Assembly (NCBI GenBank): GCA_005116955.1
Contig: SWDI01000005.1
Location: 1 to 64,000, forward strand
Origin: Nitrospira sp.
GTDB lineage: Bacteria; Nitrospirota; Nitrospiria; Nitrospirales; Nitrospiraceae
Length of the DNA stretch: 64,000 nucleotides
Direction: 5' to 3'
This document shows positions 17,612 to 26,029 of this stretch, in pieces. Each line of letters begins with the position of its first letter. Within the stretch, counting starts at the first letter, position 1. The position numbers were made by a program, and so were the translations under genes. The notes below the pieces were generated by a model, which was not told the origin of the DNA, made no database searches, and saw only the letters and a list, made by a program, of their open reading frames with translations.

Positions 17612-17957
17612 AAATAGTGTCGCCGACAGGCTTCATCCCTATCCGGTCACCTACGTTCAGTTCTTTCTGATGGGATTCCACTCTCGTCGCCATATCCAAC
17701 ATCCTTCATGAAAGGGCTACCGTTTACTTCCGCAACTTATGTTCCCGCTATTCCTAACTAAGACAGCATTATCGAAGCTATTGAATTGACTGATAAAACG
17801 CGTCACGACACGAGAGCGTATCACTGGAGGAATTTGTAAGATGTGCCGAGTGCACGGCATGGTGCCGGCACATCGGCACAGGCGCGGATTCTGCCATTGG
17901 TGAAGCGCCTCATAATGAGGTGCTTAGGCGACGGGCGAAAATGGATGTGGGTGGGAC
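17612..17957. other. intergenic region with a long hairpin
   Basis: About 345 bases between the sigma-54 activator's end and the STAS gene's start. Contains the strong hairpin at 17842-17880 and AT-rich sequence around 17740-17800 that may be the STAS promoter. No ORF with a ribosome site. Confidence 0.45.
17842..17880 (-). terminator. extended hairpin, probable terminator of sigma-54 activator gene
   Basis: Outer arms 17842-17849 and 17873-17880 are perfectly complementary. Inner segments (GTGC with GCAC, and CGGCA with TGCCG around a TGG loop) extend the stem with two single-base bulges. It starts about 78 bases beyond the activator's stop. No clear T run follows on the minus strand, so an RNA or operator role is also possible. 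Confidence 0.45.
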
Positions 17958-19496
17958 TTACGAGGCACGGGAAATACCGAGCTTCTGCATTTTGGACTGG
18001 AGCGTCGTTCGCTTGACCCCCAACCGAGCCGCAGCCCCCGATGGACCACCGATGACCCATCTTGCTTCATGCAAGGCCCGTAGGATTTGCTCACGCTCGG
18101 CTTCTTCAAGAGTTGAGATTGAGGTGGATGTAGGACGATCATTTGCCTGGAGTTCACTCATCGGCACTTGTAAATCAGTTCCCTGTGTGAGGATAACGGA
18201 ACGCTCCACGAGATTCTCCAGCTCACGGATATTGCCAGGCCAGGGATACCGGGAGAGAACTTCGAGGGTTTTGGTGGGAACTGTTTGGATATTCTTCTTC
18301 ATCCGAGCTGCATAATGCTGTGTGAAATATCGTACTAACATAGAAATGTCGTCACGGCGTTCACGCAACGGCGGCGCAGTAATTGGAAAGACATTCAATC
18401 GGTAATACAAATCACTTCGAAACTGATGGGCCTCCACCATAGCCTTGAGATCTCGATTAGTCGCGGCAATCAGTCGTACGTTCACTCGGATGGTCTTCGT
18501 GCTGCCCAGTCGCTCGAATTCCTGTTCCTGTATCACGCGCAGCAGCTTGGATTGCAGTTCCAGCGGAATCTCGCCTACTTCGTCCAGGAAGATGGTCCCT
18601 TTATCGGCCAGTTCGAATCGACCGGCCTTTTGAGAAATGGCCCCGGTAAACGCACCTCGTTCATGCCCGAAAAGCTCGCTCTCCAACAACCCGGTTGGGA
18701 TCGCCGCACAGTTCAGCTTAATGAACGTGCGCTCACTTCGACCACTCAGGCGATGGATGGCTCGGGCGATGAGTTCCTTGCCGGTACCGGTCTCTCCTTG
18801 GATGAGGACCGTCGAATCGGTCGGAGCCACGACCTCGACTTGTTTGAGCACTTGCGTGAGAGGCTTGCTATCGCCGATGATGTCATCAAATCCGTGCTCG
18901 ACGCGAAGCTCCTCTTCGAGGTATAGCTTTTCTTTCGCCAGCTTATCTTTGAGCTCAGCAATTTCCTGGAAGGCCAGCGCATTCTCCACAGCGACGGCGA
19001 CCGGATTCGCCACCTGCTGCAGGAATTCCAGGTCAGCTTCGCTATAGGCCTCTTTCTCTAAACTCAGGAATCCCATGGCACCCAATCGGCGCGCAGCAGT
19101 GGTCAGCGGCATGAAACAAAACGAGCTGACACCATCTTCCCTCATACATCTCGTCACCATGGGCCATCGGGCTTCACTCGCCAGATCGGAGACCAGAAGA
19201 GGTTGCTGGGTTTTCCAAACTACCCCAGCAGGGCTTCCTTCGATGGCCCCCTCATGTCCCCCGACAAGGTCTGCAGGCACATTGGCCTGGATCGTATGCA
19301 ACCGCATGGTGTTTTGAACCGGATTGTGTACGGACAGCGCGACGAAATTAACCTGCACAACCCGAGGAAGCCGTTGGGCGAGATCGCGAAAGAGTTGATC
19401 AAGGTCCCGTTGCGCAGCGATCGCCTGTGCGACCTCAAGAAGAGCCTGGTAGCGTTCCGCGAGATCCTCACAGGGAGAGATGCCAGACCTGCTCAT
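17958..19496 (-). CDS. sigma-54 dependent transcriptional activator with GAF sensor
   Basis: 512 residues. Domains: GAF (about 30-170), AAA+ ATPase with Walker A G-E-T-G-T-G-K-E (about 235) and the sigma-54 contact loop G-A-F-T-G-A (about 284), then a Fis-type helix-turn-helix ([14 protein letters not shown]). This resembles the FhlA/NorR layout, in which a ligand or redox signal sensed by GAF releases ATPase activity. Possible targets are the adjacent efflux and oxidoreductase operons, but I could not place a convincing GG-N10-GC promoter. Confidence 0.93.
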   Translation of the reverse strand: MSRSGISPCEDLAERYQALLEVAQAIAAQRDLDQLFRDLAQRLPRVVQVNFVALSVHNPVQNTMRLHTIQANVPADLVGGHEGAIEGSPAGVVWKTQQPLLVSDLASEARWPMVTRCMREDGVSSFCFMPLTTAARRLGAMGFLSLEKEAYSEADLEFLQQVANPVAVAVENALAFQEIAELKDKLAKEKLYLEEELRVEHGFDDIIGDSKPLTQVLKQVEVVAPTDSTVLIQGETGTGKELIARAIHRLSGRSERTFIKLNCAAIPTGLLESELFGHERGAFTGAISQKAGRFELADKGTIFLDEVGEIPLELQSKLLRVIQEQEFERLGSTKTIRVNVRLIAATNRDLKAMVEAHQFRSDLYYRLNVFPITAPPLRERRDDISMLVRYFTQHYAARMKKNIQTVPTKTLEVLSRYPWPGNIRELENLVERSVILTQGTDLQVPMSELQANDRPTSTSISTLEEAEREQILRALHEARWVIGGPSGAAARLGVKRTTLQSKMQKLGISRAS

Positions 19497-19579
19497 ACTT
19501 GACAGTATGAACCATCGACCGGCAACGGCTCAAGAGGTCTCACCCGAAGGGCAACAATGCCTGTGCAGCGAGTAACACG

Positions 19580-19816
19580 TCAGAGCGTCTGATGTGTCCC
19601 GTCACAGAACGGCGGAGTCTTCGTGTGCTTGCACTGGCACAACGCAACGTCTTTCTTGACATCCATGGTGAACTCAACCGGTTCAAACCCGGTTCCCTCG
19701 TGTGACCCGTCACAAAACGGTTGGTCTCTTGATCGTCCACAGGTGCACCAGTAATAGGTGCCTGCTTCTAATGTCAGAACTGACGGCTCCTTGGCTGCAA
19801 TGCGCGGTTGTCCCAT
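19580..19816 (-). CDS. double CDGSH iron-sulfur protein
   Basis: 78 residues from the ATG at 19816, chosen because AAGGAGGAG lies 7 bases upstream; a longer frame starts at 19849. Two CDGSH motifs are visible: [16 protein letters not shown] and [16 protein letters not shown]. Each binds a redox-active [2Fe-2S] cluster through three Cys and one His. Likely electron transfer, iron-sulfur trafficking or redox sensing. Confidence 0.92.
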   Translation of the reverse strand: MGQPRIAAKEPSVLTLEAGTYYWCTCGRSRDQPFCDGSHEGTGFEPVEFTMDVKKDVALCQCKHTKTPPFCDGTHQTL

Positions 19817-19972
19817 GAGTACTCCTCCTTCTGTGCTGGTGAGATCCACCGGACGGTTAGCGTATATCTACCATGAACTTCTCACATCCTTCAGCTAACA
19901 TTCAGCCATTCATGACATCTGTTGATTGAAAGCCCTCCTGACGGAAGGCTCCTCATCCGTCAGCCAGTTCGC

Positions 19973-20323
19973 CTATCCTGCACGCCGGCTCTTCAGCTTG
20001 TGCCCCACCTGCACAATCGCCTCAATGGCTGGTGTCAGTTCACGACCAAGGTCGGTCAACGCATATTCGACGGTGGGCGGAGAGGTTGGCATCACATGCC
20101 GCGTAAGAATGCCGTCCCGTTCCAATCGCTTGAGCCGTGCCGAGAACACTTTCGGTGACACACCGGGAATATCCGCCATCAATTCGCTAAACCGTCTCGG
20201 CTCCTCCCGCAAATACCAGATCACGTTCGGCGTCCAGGCCCCTTTCAGAAACTGCATGCAGGCCGTGAGCGGACAGCCAATCGGTGGTGGAACCACCTTC
20301 GATCTCCGTCGTTTAACCGCCAT
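19973..20323 (-). CDS. HxlR-family transcriptional regulator
   Basis: 116 residues, winged helix. Family signature G-C-P-L-T-A-C-M-x-F-L-K-G-x-W, R-R-F-S-E-L-M-A-D-I-P-G-V-S-P-K-V-F-S-A-R-L-K-R-L-E-R-D-G-I-L. The Cys at the start of the domain may be redox-reactive, as in HypR/YodB-like relatives that sense quinones or electrophiles. Divergent from the SDR gene at 20484, so the shared intergenic region with two inverted repeats is the probable operator. Confidence 0.92.
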   Translation of the reverse strand: MAVKRRRSKVVPPPIGCPLTACMQFLKGAWTPNVIWYLREEPRRFSELMADIPGVSPKVFSARLKRLERDGILTRHVMPTSPPTVEYALTDLGRELTPAIEAIVQVGHKLKSRRAG

Positions 20324-20352
20324 GATTCACCCTCCATCAGCGCCCTAAACCA

Positions 20353-20382
20353 CTTTCCAAACGGAAAGCTCAAAGTATACTT
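20353..20382. promoter_or_regulatory. putative HxlR operator: two inverted repeats
   Basis: CTTTCC-AAAC-GGAAAG at 20353-20368 and the palindrome AAGTATACTT at 20373-20382 sit between the HxlR start (20323) and the SDR start (20484). Their position suits autoregulation and control of the SDR gene. Operator role is inferred from position and symmetry. Confidence 0.45.
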
Positions 20383-20483
20383 ACCAAACGATAGCATATT
20401 GCCATATGCCAGTTCACGCCTTACCTTGTCCCGTAGAGGACGCAACGTTCATTTCACCATCACATTCTGAAAGGAGTCGCATC

Positions 20484-21206
20484 ATGGCAACGAAGAAGAC
20501 AGCAATCGTAACGGGAGCTTCGAGCGGGATTGGGCTTGGCCTCACGATCGCATTGATTGAGCACGGCTATCACGTCGTGGCGAACTCGCGGCACATCACG
20601 GAAGCCGGTACACTGGTGCCCTCGAAAGACTTGGCCCTGGTGGACGGCGACATCGCCAGTCCCGATACCGCACGGCGCCTCGTCGAGACCGCGGTGCAGC
20701 GGTTTGGCACCCTAGACCTGCTCGTAAACAACGCGGGCATCTTCATTCCTAAACCATTCACCGACTATACGACGGAGGATTTTGAGCGGCTGGTCTCAAC
20801 CAATCTGTCCGGATTCCTCTATGTCACCCAAGAAGCGGTCCGCCAGATGAAGCAACAAGGCGTTGGGCATGTCGTGAACATCACCACGACCTTGGCTGAT
20901 CAACCGATCGCTGGAGTGCCGGCCGCTATTCCCGTGCTCACGAAAGGAGGGTTGAATGCCGTGACCGCAGCACTCGCGATCGAGTACGCAGCAGAAGGCA
21001 TCCGGTTCAACGCCATCGGCGCCGGCATCATCGATACTCCCATGCACAAGCCGGAGACACATGGATTCTTAAAGACGCTCCACCCAATTCAGCGAATCGG
21101 GAAAGTGTCGGAAATCGTCGATGCTGTGTTCTATCTCACCAACGCCACGTTCGTGACCGGTGAAGTGCTGCACGTCGACGGTGGAGCCCATGCAGGCAAG
21201 TGGTGA
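20484..21206 (+). CDS. SDR-family oxidoreductase
   Basis: Start placed at ATG 20484 (240 residues) with AAAGGAG 8 bases upstream rather than the frame's earlier ATG. T-G-A-S-S-G-I-G cofactor motif and N-N-A-G-I-F are present. At the catalytic position, after V-N-I-T-T-T, the expected YxxxK is not obvious: the segment reads G-V-P-A-A-I-P-V-L-T-K-G, with Tyr apparently replaced by Pro or Val. Fold conserved, but classical dehydrogenase chemistry may be lost. Divergent from the HxlR regulator. Confidence 0.85.
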   Translation: MATKKTAIVTGASSGIGLGLTIALIEHGYHVVANSRHITEAGTLVPSKDLALVDGDIASPDTARRLVETAVQRFGTLDLLVNNAGIFIPKPFTDYTTEDFERLVSTNLSGFLYVTQEAVRQMKQQGVGHVVNITTTLADQPIAGVPAAIPVLTKGGLNAVTAALAIEYAAEGIRFNAIGAGIIDTPMHKPETHGFLKTLHPIQRIGKVSEIVDAVFYLTNATFVTGEVLHVDGGAHAGKW

Positions 21207-21221
21207 TTTCTCAATTTGATC

Positions 21222-21258
21222 ACCTGTCAGGGCGCTCTTCATGAGCGCTCTGACAGGT
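21222..21258 (+). terminator. 16-bp hairpin between SDR and tautomerase genes
   Basis: Arms 21222-21237 and 21243-21258 pair with a single G-U, leaving a 5-base loop. It starts 16 bases after the SDR stop and ends 20 bases before the tautomerase ATG. No T run follows, so it may be an mRNA-stabilising or attenuating structure rather than a full terminator. Confidence 0.45.
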
Positions 21259-21277
21259 AGCAGAAAGGAATGGTGTC

Positions 21278-21502
21278 ATGCCCTATGTCCACATCCAAGT
21301 AACGCGTGAAGGCGTTACCCTCGAGCAGAAAGAAGCGCTCATCAAAGGAGTGACGGATCTCTTACAACAGATATTGAACAAGAAGCCAGCCCAAACCCTT
21401 GTGGTGATCGATGAAGTCGCCACCGACAACTGGGGCATCGCCGGGATGACCGTCACCAAATTCCGACAACAGGAACAGGCGGCAGCCCATAAAACTGAGT
21501 AA
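21278..21502 (+). CDS. 4-oxalocrotonate tautomerase family protein
   Basis: 74 residues beginning M-P-Y-V-H-I-Q-V, with the catalytic Pro as residue 2 (first after Met removal). Family pattern G-V-T-x-E-Q-K-E-A-L-I-K-G-V-T and V-V-I-D-E-V-x-x-x-N-W-G-I-A-G follows; Arg10 and the lid are plausible. Tautomerase-superfamily enzymes interconvert keto-enol forms of aromatic breakdown products. 70 bases downstream of the SDR gene and likely in the HxlR regulon. Confidence 0.9.
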   Translation: MPYVHIQVTREGVTLEQKEALIKGVTDLLQQILNKKPAQTLVVIDEVATDNWGIAGMTVTKFRQQEQAAAHKTE

Positions 21503-21600
21503 GCCCAGGTCTAGGGGAAAGCCAGCTGGAGAGGGTTGATTCACTGAAGCTGAACCTTACCCTTGATCTCTCGGACAGTGGAGGACTTCTTACCACATCA

Positions 21601-22047
21601 TCATAAGTACAACGGTTTGATCGGCGACACCACCGCCGCCGGATCATTCTGCCAGATTGACTCGTCCGCATCCACGTAGAGTTCCACTTCGTTCCCGTCC
21701 GGGTCTTTCAGATAGAGACTCTGGCTCACCGTGTGATCGCTCATGCCATCGATCTGAACCCCTGCCTGCTCCAACTCCTTTTTGACTGAACGAAGTTCAT
21801 CAAGGCTATCACCCACCTTAATCCCGATGTGATAGAGCCCTCGGCGTCTTCCTGTGGGAGGTCCCGGCGCGTCGCCCACCTGGATCAGCAACAGCTCATG
21901 ATGTGTGCGACCCGATGTCAGTGCAGCTGCGGCCCCATTGAAGATCCGCCCGACTTCCTTGAACCCCAGCAGGTCTCGGTAGAAGCCGAGCGATCGCTGG
22001 AGATCCTTTACATAGAACACGACATGGCCGAGATAACGGGCTTTCAT
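21601..22047 (-). CDS. VOC-family (glyoxalase-like) protein 1
   Basis: 148 residues from ATG 22047; an overlapping GTG at 22056 would extend it by 3, but then the ribosome site AAGGGGTGA would be internal. Signature L-G-H-V-V-F-Y-V-K-D-L, F-Y-R-D-L-L-G-F-K-E, and the C-terminal D-P-D-G-N-E-V-E-L-Y. One His and Glu suit metal binding (H in G-H-V-V, E in V-E-L-Y). Vicinal-oxygen-chelate enzymes include glyoxalases, dioxygenases and resistance proteins; substrate unknown. Last gene of the operon. Confidence 0.87.
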   Translation of the reverse strand: MKARYLGHVVFYVKDLQRSLGFYRDLLGFKEVGRIFNGAAAALTSGRTHHELLLIQVGDAPGPPTGRRRGLYHIGIKVGDSLDELRSVKKELEQAGVQIDGMSDHTVSQSLYLKDPDGNEVELYVDADESIWQNDPAAVVSPIKPLYL

Positions 22048-22052
22048 GTGAT

Positions 22053-22466
22053 TCACCCCTTGTGAGGAACAGACTGCCTCAGCAAGGCTCTGACAGCTGC
22101 ATGCTCCAGCACCACATCGGGGCTTCGCTGCAGAGCATCGTGATATTGGCGACCAAATCCCTCGCCCCCTTCCGTCGGCATCAGAAGTGTCTGCACTGAT
22201 ACCAGCAGTGCCGGGATTGTTTCACGGGATGCCGCATCATCCGATTCGCTGAGTTCATCAAGCCTGGCGATTGATTGGGAAAGCGGACGCAACCAGGCGA
22301 ACCAGGCATCATTCAACACCAGCTGCAGAAACGCACCATTGGAGGGAATCCGTCCATGCACACGCTCATAGGCCACTCGCTCATCGTCGAGCAAGGCTTT
22401 GTGCAGACGAAGGAGCGCAGAAAAAAGATTGTCCAGAGAAGCGTCTCGACTCTGTGGTTTCGGCAT
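22053..22466 (-). CDS. conserved hypothetical protein, helical
   Basis: 137 residues, largely alpha-helical and without signal peptide. Sequence features: D-N-L-F-S-A-L-L-R-L-H-K-A-L-L-D-D-E-R near the start and G-F-G-R-Q-Y-H-D-A-L-Q near the end. No family named with confidence. Its stop overlaps the ribosome site of the VOC gene downstream, and it begins 15 bases after the Rieske-flavodoxin gene, so it is a full member of the redox operon. Confidence 0.7.
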   Translation of the reverse strand: MPKPQSRDASLDNLFSALLRLHKALLDDERVAYERVHGRIPSNGAFLQLVLNDAWFAWLRPLSQSIARLDELSESDDAASRETIPALLVSVQTLLMPTEGGEGFGRQYHDALQRSPDVVLEHAAVRALLRQSVPHKG

Positions 22467-22481
22467 GGCGGTACTTCCTGA

Positions 22482-23588
22482 TTATCCGGTCGGTTCGCTA
22501 TCGAGCTGATGCGCTTTGCGTCCGCCCCGGGCAAGCGGATGCTCAGGCAGCTGGCCACAGAGCATCAGCTTCGCCATATCTGCGGCACGTGCGACGAGTT
22601 CCTGCGCTCCTTCACGGAGCTCCCGGCTGTTCTGAACCTCGATGACATTCCGTTCCATATCTTCGGCGCTCCAGCCTCTCGAATGCGCGATGAACGGGAA
22701 CTGCGGGAACTGGCAGCCGACTTCGGCAAAAAACGTCATGAGCTGACCTGCCACACCCTGCACATTGTCCTGACCACCCATAATGATAAACGCCGCCACC
22801 TTGTTCTTGAGCAAGTGTCGATTTGCGATGGTCTCCTGATTCTGGATGCAGTTCATCCGCTCAACCATCTTGTAATACAGACTGCTGGCATTGCCCCAGC
22901 GGATTGGGGTGGATATCAGAATGACATCGGCCCAATGCACGAGCGCTTCGTACACGCGATCAAGCTGATCCGTCGGATCCATTTGCGTGATCGAACAGGG
23001 CCAGGTACAGGCCTTCGCGGATTTGGAATAATAGCCCTCGCAGGGGCGGAAATTCAGTTCTCGTAGCTTGATGCATTGCGTCTCAAGTTGCAACGTGCTC
23101 GTCGCATGTTCCAACGCCGCGTCAAGCAGTGCATCCGATCCACTGTAGCGCGGGTGGTCAAGTGTCATCGCGGTGGTCGAGATCCCCACAACCCGGATTG
23201 GTCCTGCCTGACGCACCACCGGACGAGCTAAGGGATGCGGCTTGTGGGCCTGCTTCCTGCGTTTCGTGGCAGAGGACAGATCGACATACACCCGACCGTT
23301 CTCCACTTTTGTCGAGTAGGCCGGAACCTGGTCTTGCTCATATCCGGATTCCCCCTGACCGGTTCGATGGTGGAACTTCCAGTAATGCCACGGGCAGACG
23401 ACATAGTCGCCGTCGAGCGTGCCTTGGCCCAATGGACCTCCCACGTGATTACAGACCCCTGAAATGGCGGCAAATTCACCGTCTTGATACGTGAGCGCGA
23501 CTCGCGTCTTCCCGATCGAGATTTCCTGCAAGAATCTCCGCTTCAGATCTTCAACGCTTCCGACATCTGCCCATTGATCATCCGGCAT
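22482..23588 (-). CDS. Rieske ferredoxin fused to NAD(P)H-dependent FMN reductase/flavodoxin
   Basis: 368 residues. Residues 1-105 are a Rieske [2Fe-2S] domain with ligands Cys46, His48, Cys65 and His68 (C-N-H and C-P-W-H). A basic Pro-rich linker (about 106-128) leads to a flavodoxin-like/NADPH-dependent FMN reductase domain (I-R-V-V-G-I-S-T-T, later I-S-T-P-I-R-W-G-N-A and I-I-M-G-G-Q-D-N). The two domains would pass electrons between FMN and the Rieske cluster in one chain. I know them as separate proteins and not as a common fusion. Lies in the middle of the operon. Confidence 0.85.
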   Translation of the reverse strand: MPDDQWADVGSVEDLKRRFLQEISIGKTRVALTYQDGEFAAISGVCNHVGGPLGQGTLDGDYVVCPWHYWKFHHRTGQGESGYEQDQVPAYSTKVENGRVYVDLSSATKRRKQAHKPHPLARPVVRQAGPIRVVGISTTAMTLDHPRYSGSDALLDAALEHATSTLQLETQCIKLRELNFRPCEGYYSKSAKACTWPCSITQMDPTDQLDRVYEALVHWADVILISTPIRWGNASSLYYKMVERMNCIQNQETIANRHLLKNKVAAFIIMGGQDNVQGVAGQLMTFFAEVGCQFPQFPFIAHSRGWSAEDMERNVIEVQNSRELREGAQELVARAADMAKLMLCGQLPEHPLARGGRKAHQLDSEPTG

Positions 23589-23664
23589 GTAGGACTCCTC
23601 GATAAGTCGATGGTGTCACCGTTCACTTCCCCAACGCGTACCCTTCTCCTGCTCTCGATCCCTG

Positions 23665-24033
23665 CTACTTCGCACCCGTATCGTAGTAGAACCGCTCATG
23701 GACGATCTTGCCGTTCTTCCACCGAGACACGACGACCTGTTCCATATGAATCGGCTGCCCGCTGGTGGCAATAAAGTCCATGGTGCACTCGTAGAAAGTC
23801 ACGTCGTCGCCCACACCCTGAGCCGTGACCTTGAACCCTTTCCACTCCTTCACACCACTCATGAACTGTTTTTCACGCTCGATGTTCGCCGCGAGCCCCT
23901 TTGTTGGAGGATTGGCGTTGTCCTGCATCACTGTATCCTTGTCGTAGAACTCACTCATGGCCTCAATGATCTTGCCTTGACGGATGTAGCCAAACAGATC
24001 GTTCAGCCGCTGTTGCAGAATGCTGGTACTCAT
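23665..24033 (-). CDS. NTF2-like/SnoaL-fold protein
   Basis: 122 residues. Pattern E-A-M-S-E-F-Y-D-K-D-T-V-M-Q-D-N, later E-R-E-K-Q-F, V-T-F-Y-E-C-T-M-D-F, and V-V-V-S-R-W-K-N-G-K-I-V-H-E-R-F-Y-Y-D is typical of SnoaL/NTF2-like alpha+beta cone folds. Such proteins bind small hydrophobic ligands or act as isomerases or cyclases. ATGA overlap (4 bases) with the upstream VOC gene indicates translational coupling. Confidence 0.8.
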   Translation of the reverse strand: MSTSILQQRLNDLFGYIRQGKIIEAMSEFYDKDTVMQDNANPPTKGLAANIEREKQFMSGVKEWKGFKVTAQGVGDDVTFYECTMDFIATSGQPIHMEQVVVSRWKNGKIVHERFYYDTGAK

Positions 24034-24464
24034 GCCTTCTTCTCCTTGTTCAATTTATCGGTAAATGTAATGCCTGCTTTCTGGACCTCCTGATACGGAA
24101 GGAGCCAGACCAGTGATTCATCGCTGAGATCGCCGACCTGGAAACGATTCCCCCAGGGATCGCGGAAATCGCATCGCAAGTCGGACGCCGGTTTCAGCTT
24201 GTACTTGTTGATCAGCTTCTTACGCACTTCCTTGATCTGTTGCGCGTCCCGGACCATCAAGCCAAAATGTTTCACACGATCCGGCTGCAATACCTCCACT
24301 TCAAAAATCGCCATGAATTGATGTTCGCCCAGCTTGCACCAGACCGCACCTTCTCCACCGCGCAACATCTTCAGCCCAAAGACATCGTGATAGAACCTTG
24401 CTGCCTTCTTGGCATCGGTCACTTCGATCACGACATGATTACACCCGTAGACTTGAACGGCCAT
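24030..24464 (-). CDS. VOC-family (glyoxalase-like) protein 2
   Basis: 144 residues. C-N-H-V-V-I-E-V-T-D near the start, F-Y-H-D-V-F-G-L-K, and D-P-W-G-N-R-F-Q-V-G near the end. Metal ligands look incomplete (one His, no obvious second Glu). Overlaps the DsbA-like gene's stop by one base (TAATG) and the NTF2-like gene's start by four. Confidence 0.85.
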   Translation of the reverse strand: MAVQVYGCNHVVIEVTDAKKAARFYHDVFGLKMLRGGEGAVWCKLGEHQFMAIFEVEVLQPDRVKHFGLMVRDAQQIKEVRKKLINKYKLKPASDLRCDFRDPWGNRFQVGDLSDESLVWLLPYQEVQKAGITFTDKLNKEKKA

Positions 24465-25135
24465 TACACACCTGCCTTTCCCACTGACAAGCCGGCTGCG
24501 CTCTCCCTGAAGGCCACTAACAACTGCTCTGGCGGTTGCGCTCCAGAAAGTGCAGACGTCCCATTAAATACAAAATACGGAACACCCCGAATGCCCAAAT
24601 GATGGCCAGCGGCTTCCTCCGCCTTCACCTCCCCGACACCTTCATCACCACTCAGAAAGGTTTCGGTCGCTGCTTGATCGAGTCCTGCCTGAGCCGCGAC
24701 TAAAGACAACGTCTCAATACTCCCAATATCTCCACCCTCCACGAAATAACGACGAAACAGCATCTCGACCACCTTATCCTGTTTGCCCTGATGCCCGGCA
24801 AACCAGATGAGGCGATGCGCGGCGAATGTGTTCGGCGTGCGAGCTATGCTCTCAAACGCGAATAGGATGCCTTCTTCAGCACCAGCCCGCGAGACTTGGT
24901 CGTAGATGGCTTGAGCGGCGGCAGAGCCACCGAACTTTGCGTCAAGATACTGTCGTCGATCCATCCCCTGTTGCGGCATGGTCGGATTCAATTGAAAGGG
25001 CCGCCATCGGATATTCACAGGGACACCATCCCATGTCTTGAGTGCCCGTTCCAGCCGCCGCTTCCCCACATAGCACCAGGGGCAGATCACATCCGAATAA
25101 ATATCGATGTGGAGTGCGGCATCCTGCTCACTCAT
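24464..25135 (-). CDS. DsbA-family oxidoreductase (FrnE/HCCA isomerase type)
   Basis: 223 residues, cytoplasmic (no signal). Starts H-I-D-I-Y-S-D-V-I-C-P-W-C-Y-V-G with a CPWC active site, as in the FrnE subfamily; includes the helical insertion and ends G-V-R-G-V-P-Y-F-V-F-N-G (cis-Pro loop). FrnE-like proteins act in polyketide modification or oxidative-stress defence. Overlaps the pirin gene by 8 bases. Confidence 0.9.
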   Translation of the reverse strand: MSEQDAALHIDIYSDVICPWCYVGKRRLERALKTWDGVPVNIRWRPFQLNPTMPQQGMDRRQYLDAKFGGSAAAQAIYDQVSRAGAEEGILFAFESIARTPNTFAAHRLIWFAGHQGKQDKVVEMLFRRYFVEGGDIGSIETLSLVAAQAGLDQAATETFLSGDEGVGEVKAEEAAGHHLGIRGVPYFVFNGTSALSGAQPPEQLLVAFRESAAGLSVGKAGV

Positions 25136-26018
25136 AGGACAAATGCCCCATCTTGCCCGCTCGATAATCTTCCACGGCTTGTGCGAGTTCCGTTTGCGTA
25201 TTCATGACGAACGGCCCATAGCGCGCGATCGGCTCCTCGATCGGCTCTCCACCGAGAACAAGTATCGTCGTATCTTCTTGCGCCTGAAGCGCCACTCGCT
25301 CACCCTTGCGCCCCAAGAGAGCGATCTCAGCCTCTCCCACCGCCTGTGCCCCGTTGATAACAACCCGCCCCTGCAACACAAATACGGACATAGTGAATCC
25401 ATCGGGCAAGGACAATTCCGTCTGATACCCCGCCTTCAATCGCAGATCATACAGATGGACCGGACTGAAGGTCCTGGCCGGACCCTTCCGCCCGTGACAT
25501 TCTCCGGCAATGACCCGTAGCCGACCGGCTCCTCCGGCAAGCTCAACGACCGGGATTTCATCACGGACAAGTGTTTGATACCGTGGAGGGGACATCTTGA
25601 CCGACCTTGGTAGATTGACCCATAGCTGGACCCCTTCCAGCGTCCCTCCGCGCTTTGCAAACTCGCTCTCGTGCAATTCTTCATGCACGATGCCGGATGC
25701 AGCTGTCATCCACTGCACATCGCCCGGGCCGATGACGCCGCCGCTTCCGGTTGAATCACGATGCGCCACACTGCCTTGATACATGATCGTGACCGTTTCG
25801 AACCCTCGATGCGGATGCTCACCCACACCAAGACGCCGATCCGTCGGCGAGAAAACCTCCGGCCCCATATAATCCAGAAGCAGGAATGGAGACAATTGCT
25901 CGCCCACACCGGAGCCCGGAATCATGTTACGCACAGGAAACCCGTCCCCGACCATATGGGCCGATCCTGGTTGATGGATCCCTGTGACTTCTTTGACAGC
26001 AGCCGTCCCTATAGCCAT
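25128..26018 (-). CDS. pirin-family protein (cupin)
   Basis: 296 residues from the ATG at 26018, selected because GAAGGAGG lies 5 bases before it; a GTG five codons earlier is possible. Cupin metal site H-P-H-R-G-F-E-T-V-T-I and the later T-A-A-S-G-I-V-H-E-E-L (H-E-E ligand motif) are present, with the second cupin domain and Y-x-P motifs. Bacterial pirins can have quercetinase activity or act as regulators of redox metabolism. Fe or Ni is expected at the N-terminal site. Confidence 0.9.
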   Translation of the reverse strand: MAIGTAAVKEVTGIHQPGSAHMVGDGFPVRNMIPGSGVGEQLSPFLLLDYMGPEVFSPTDRRLGVGEHPHRGFETVTIMYQGSVAHRDSTGSGGVIGPGDVQWMTAASGIVHEELHESEFAKRGGTLEGVQLWVNLPRSVKMSPPRYQTLVRDEIPVVELAGGAGRLRVIAGECHGRKGPARTFSPVHLYDLRLKAGYQTELSLPDGFTMSVFVLQGRVVINGAQAVGEAEIALLGRKGERVALQAQEDTTILVLGGEPIEEPIARYGPFVMNTQTELAQAVEDYRAGKMGHLSYE

Positions 26019-26029
26019 GTGGTCCTCCT

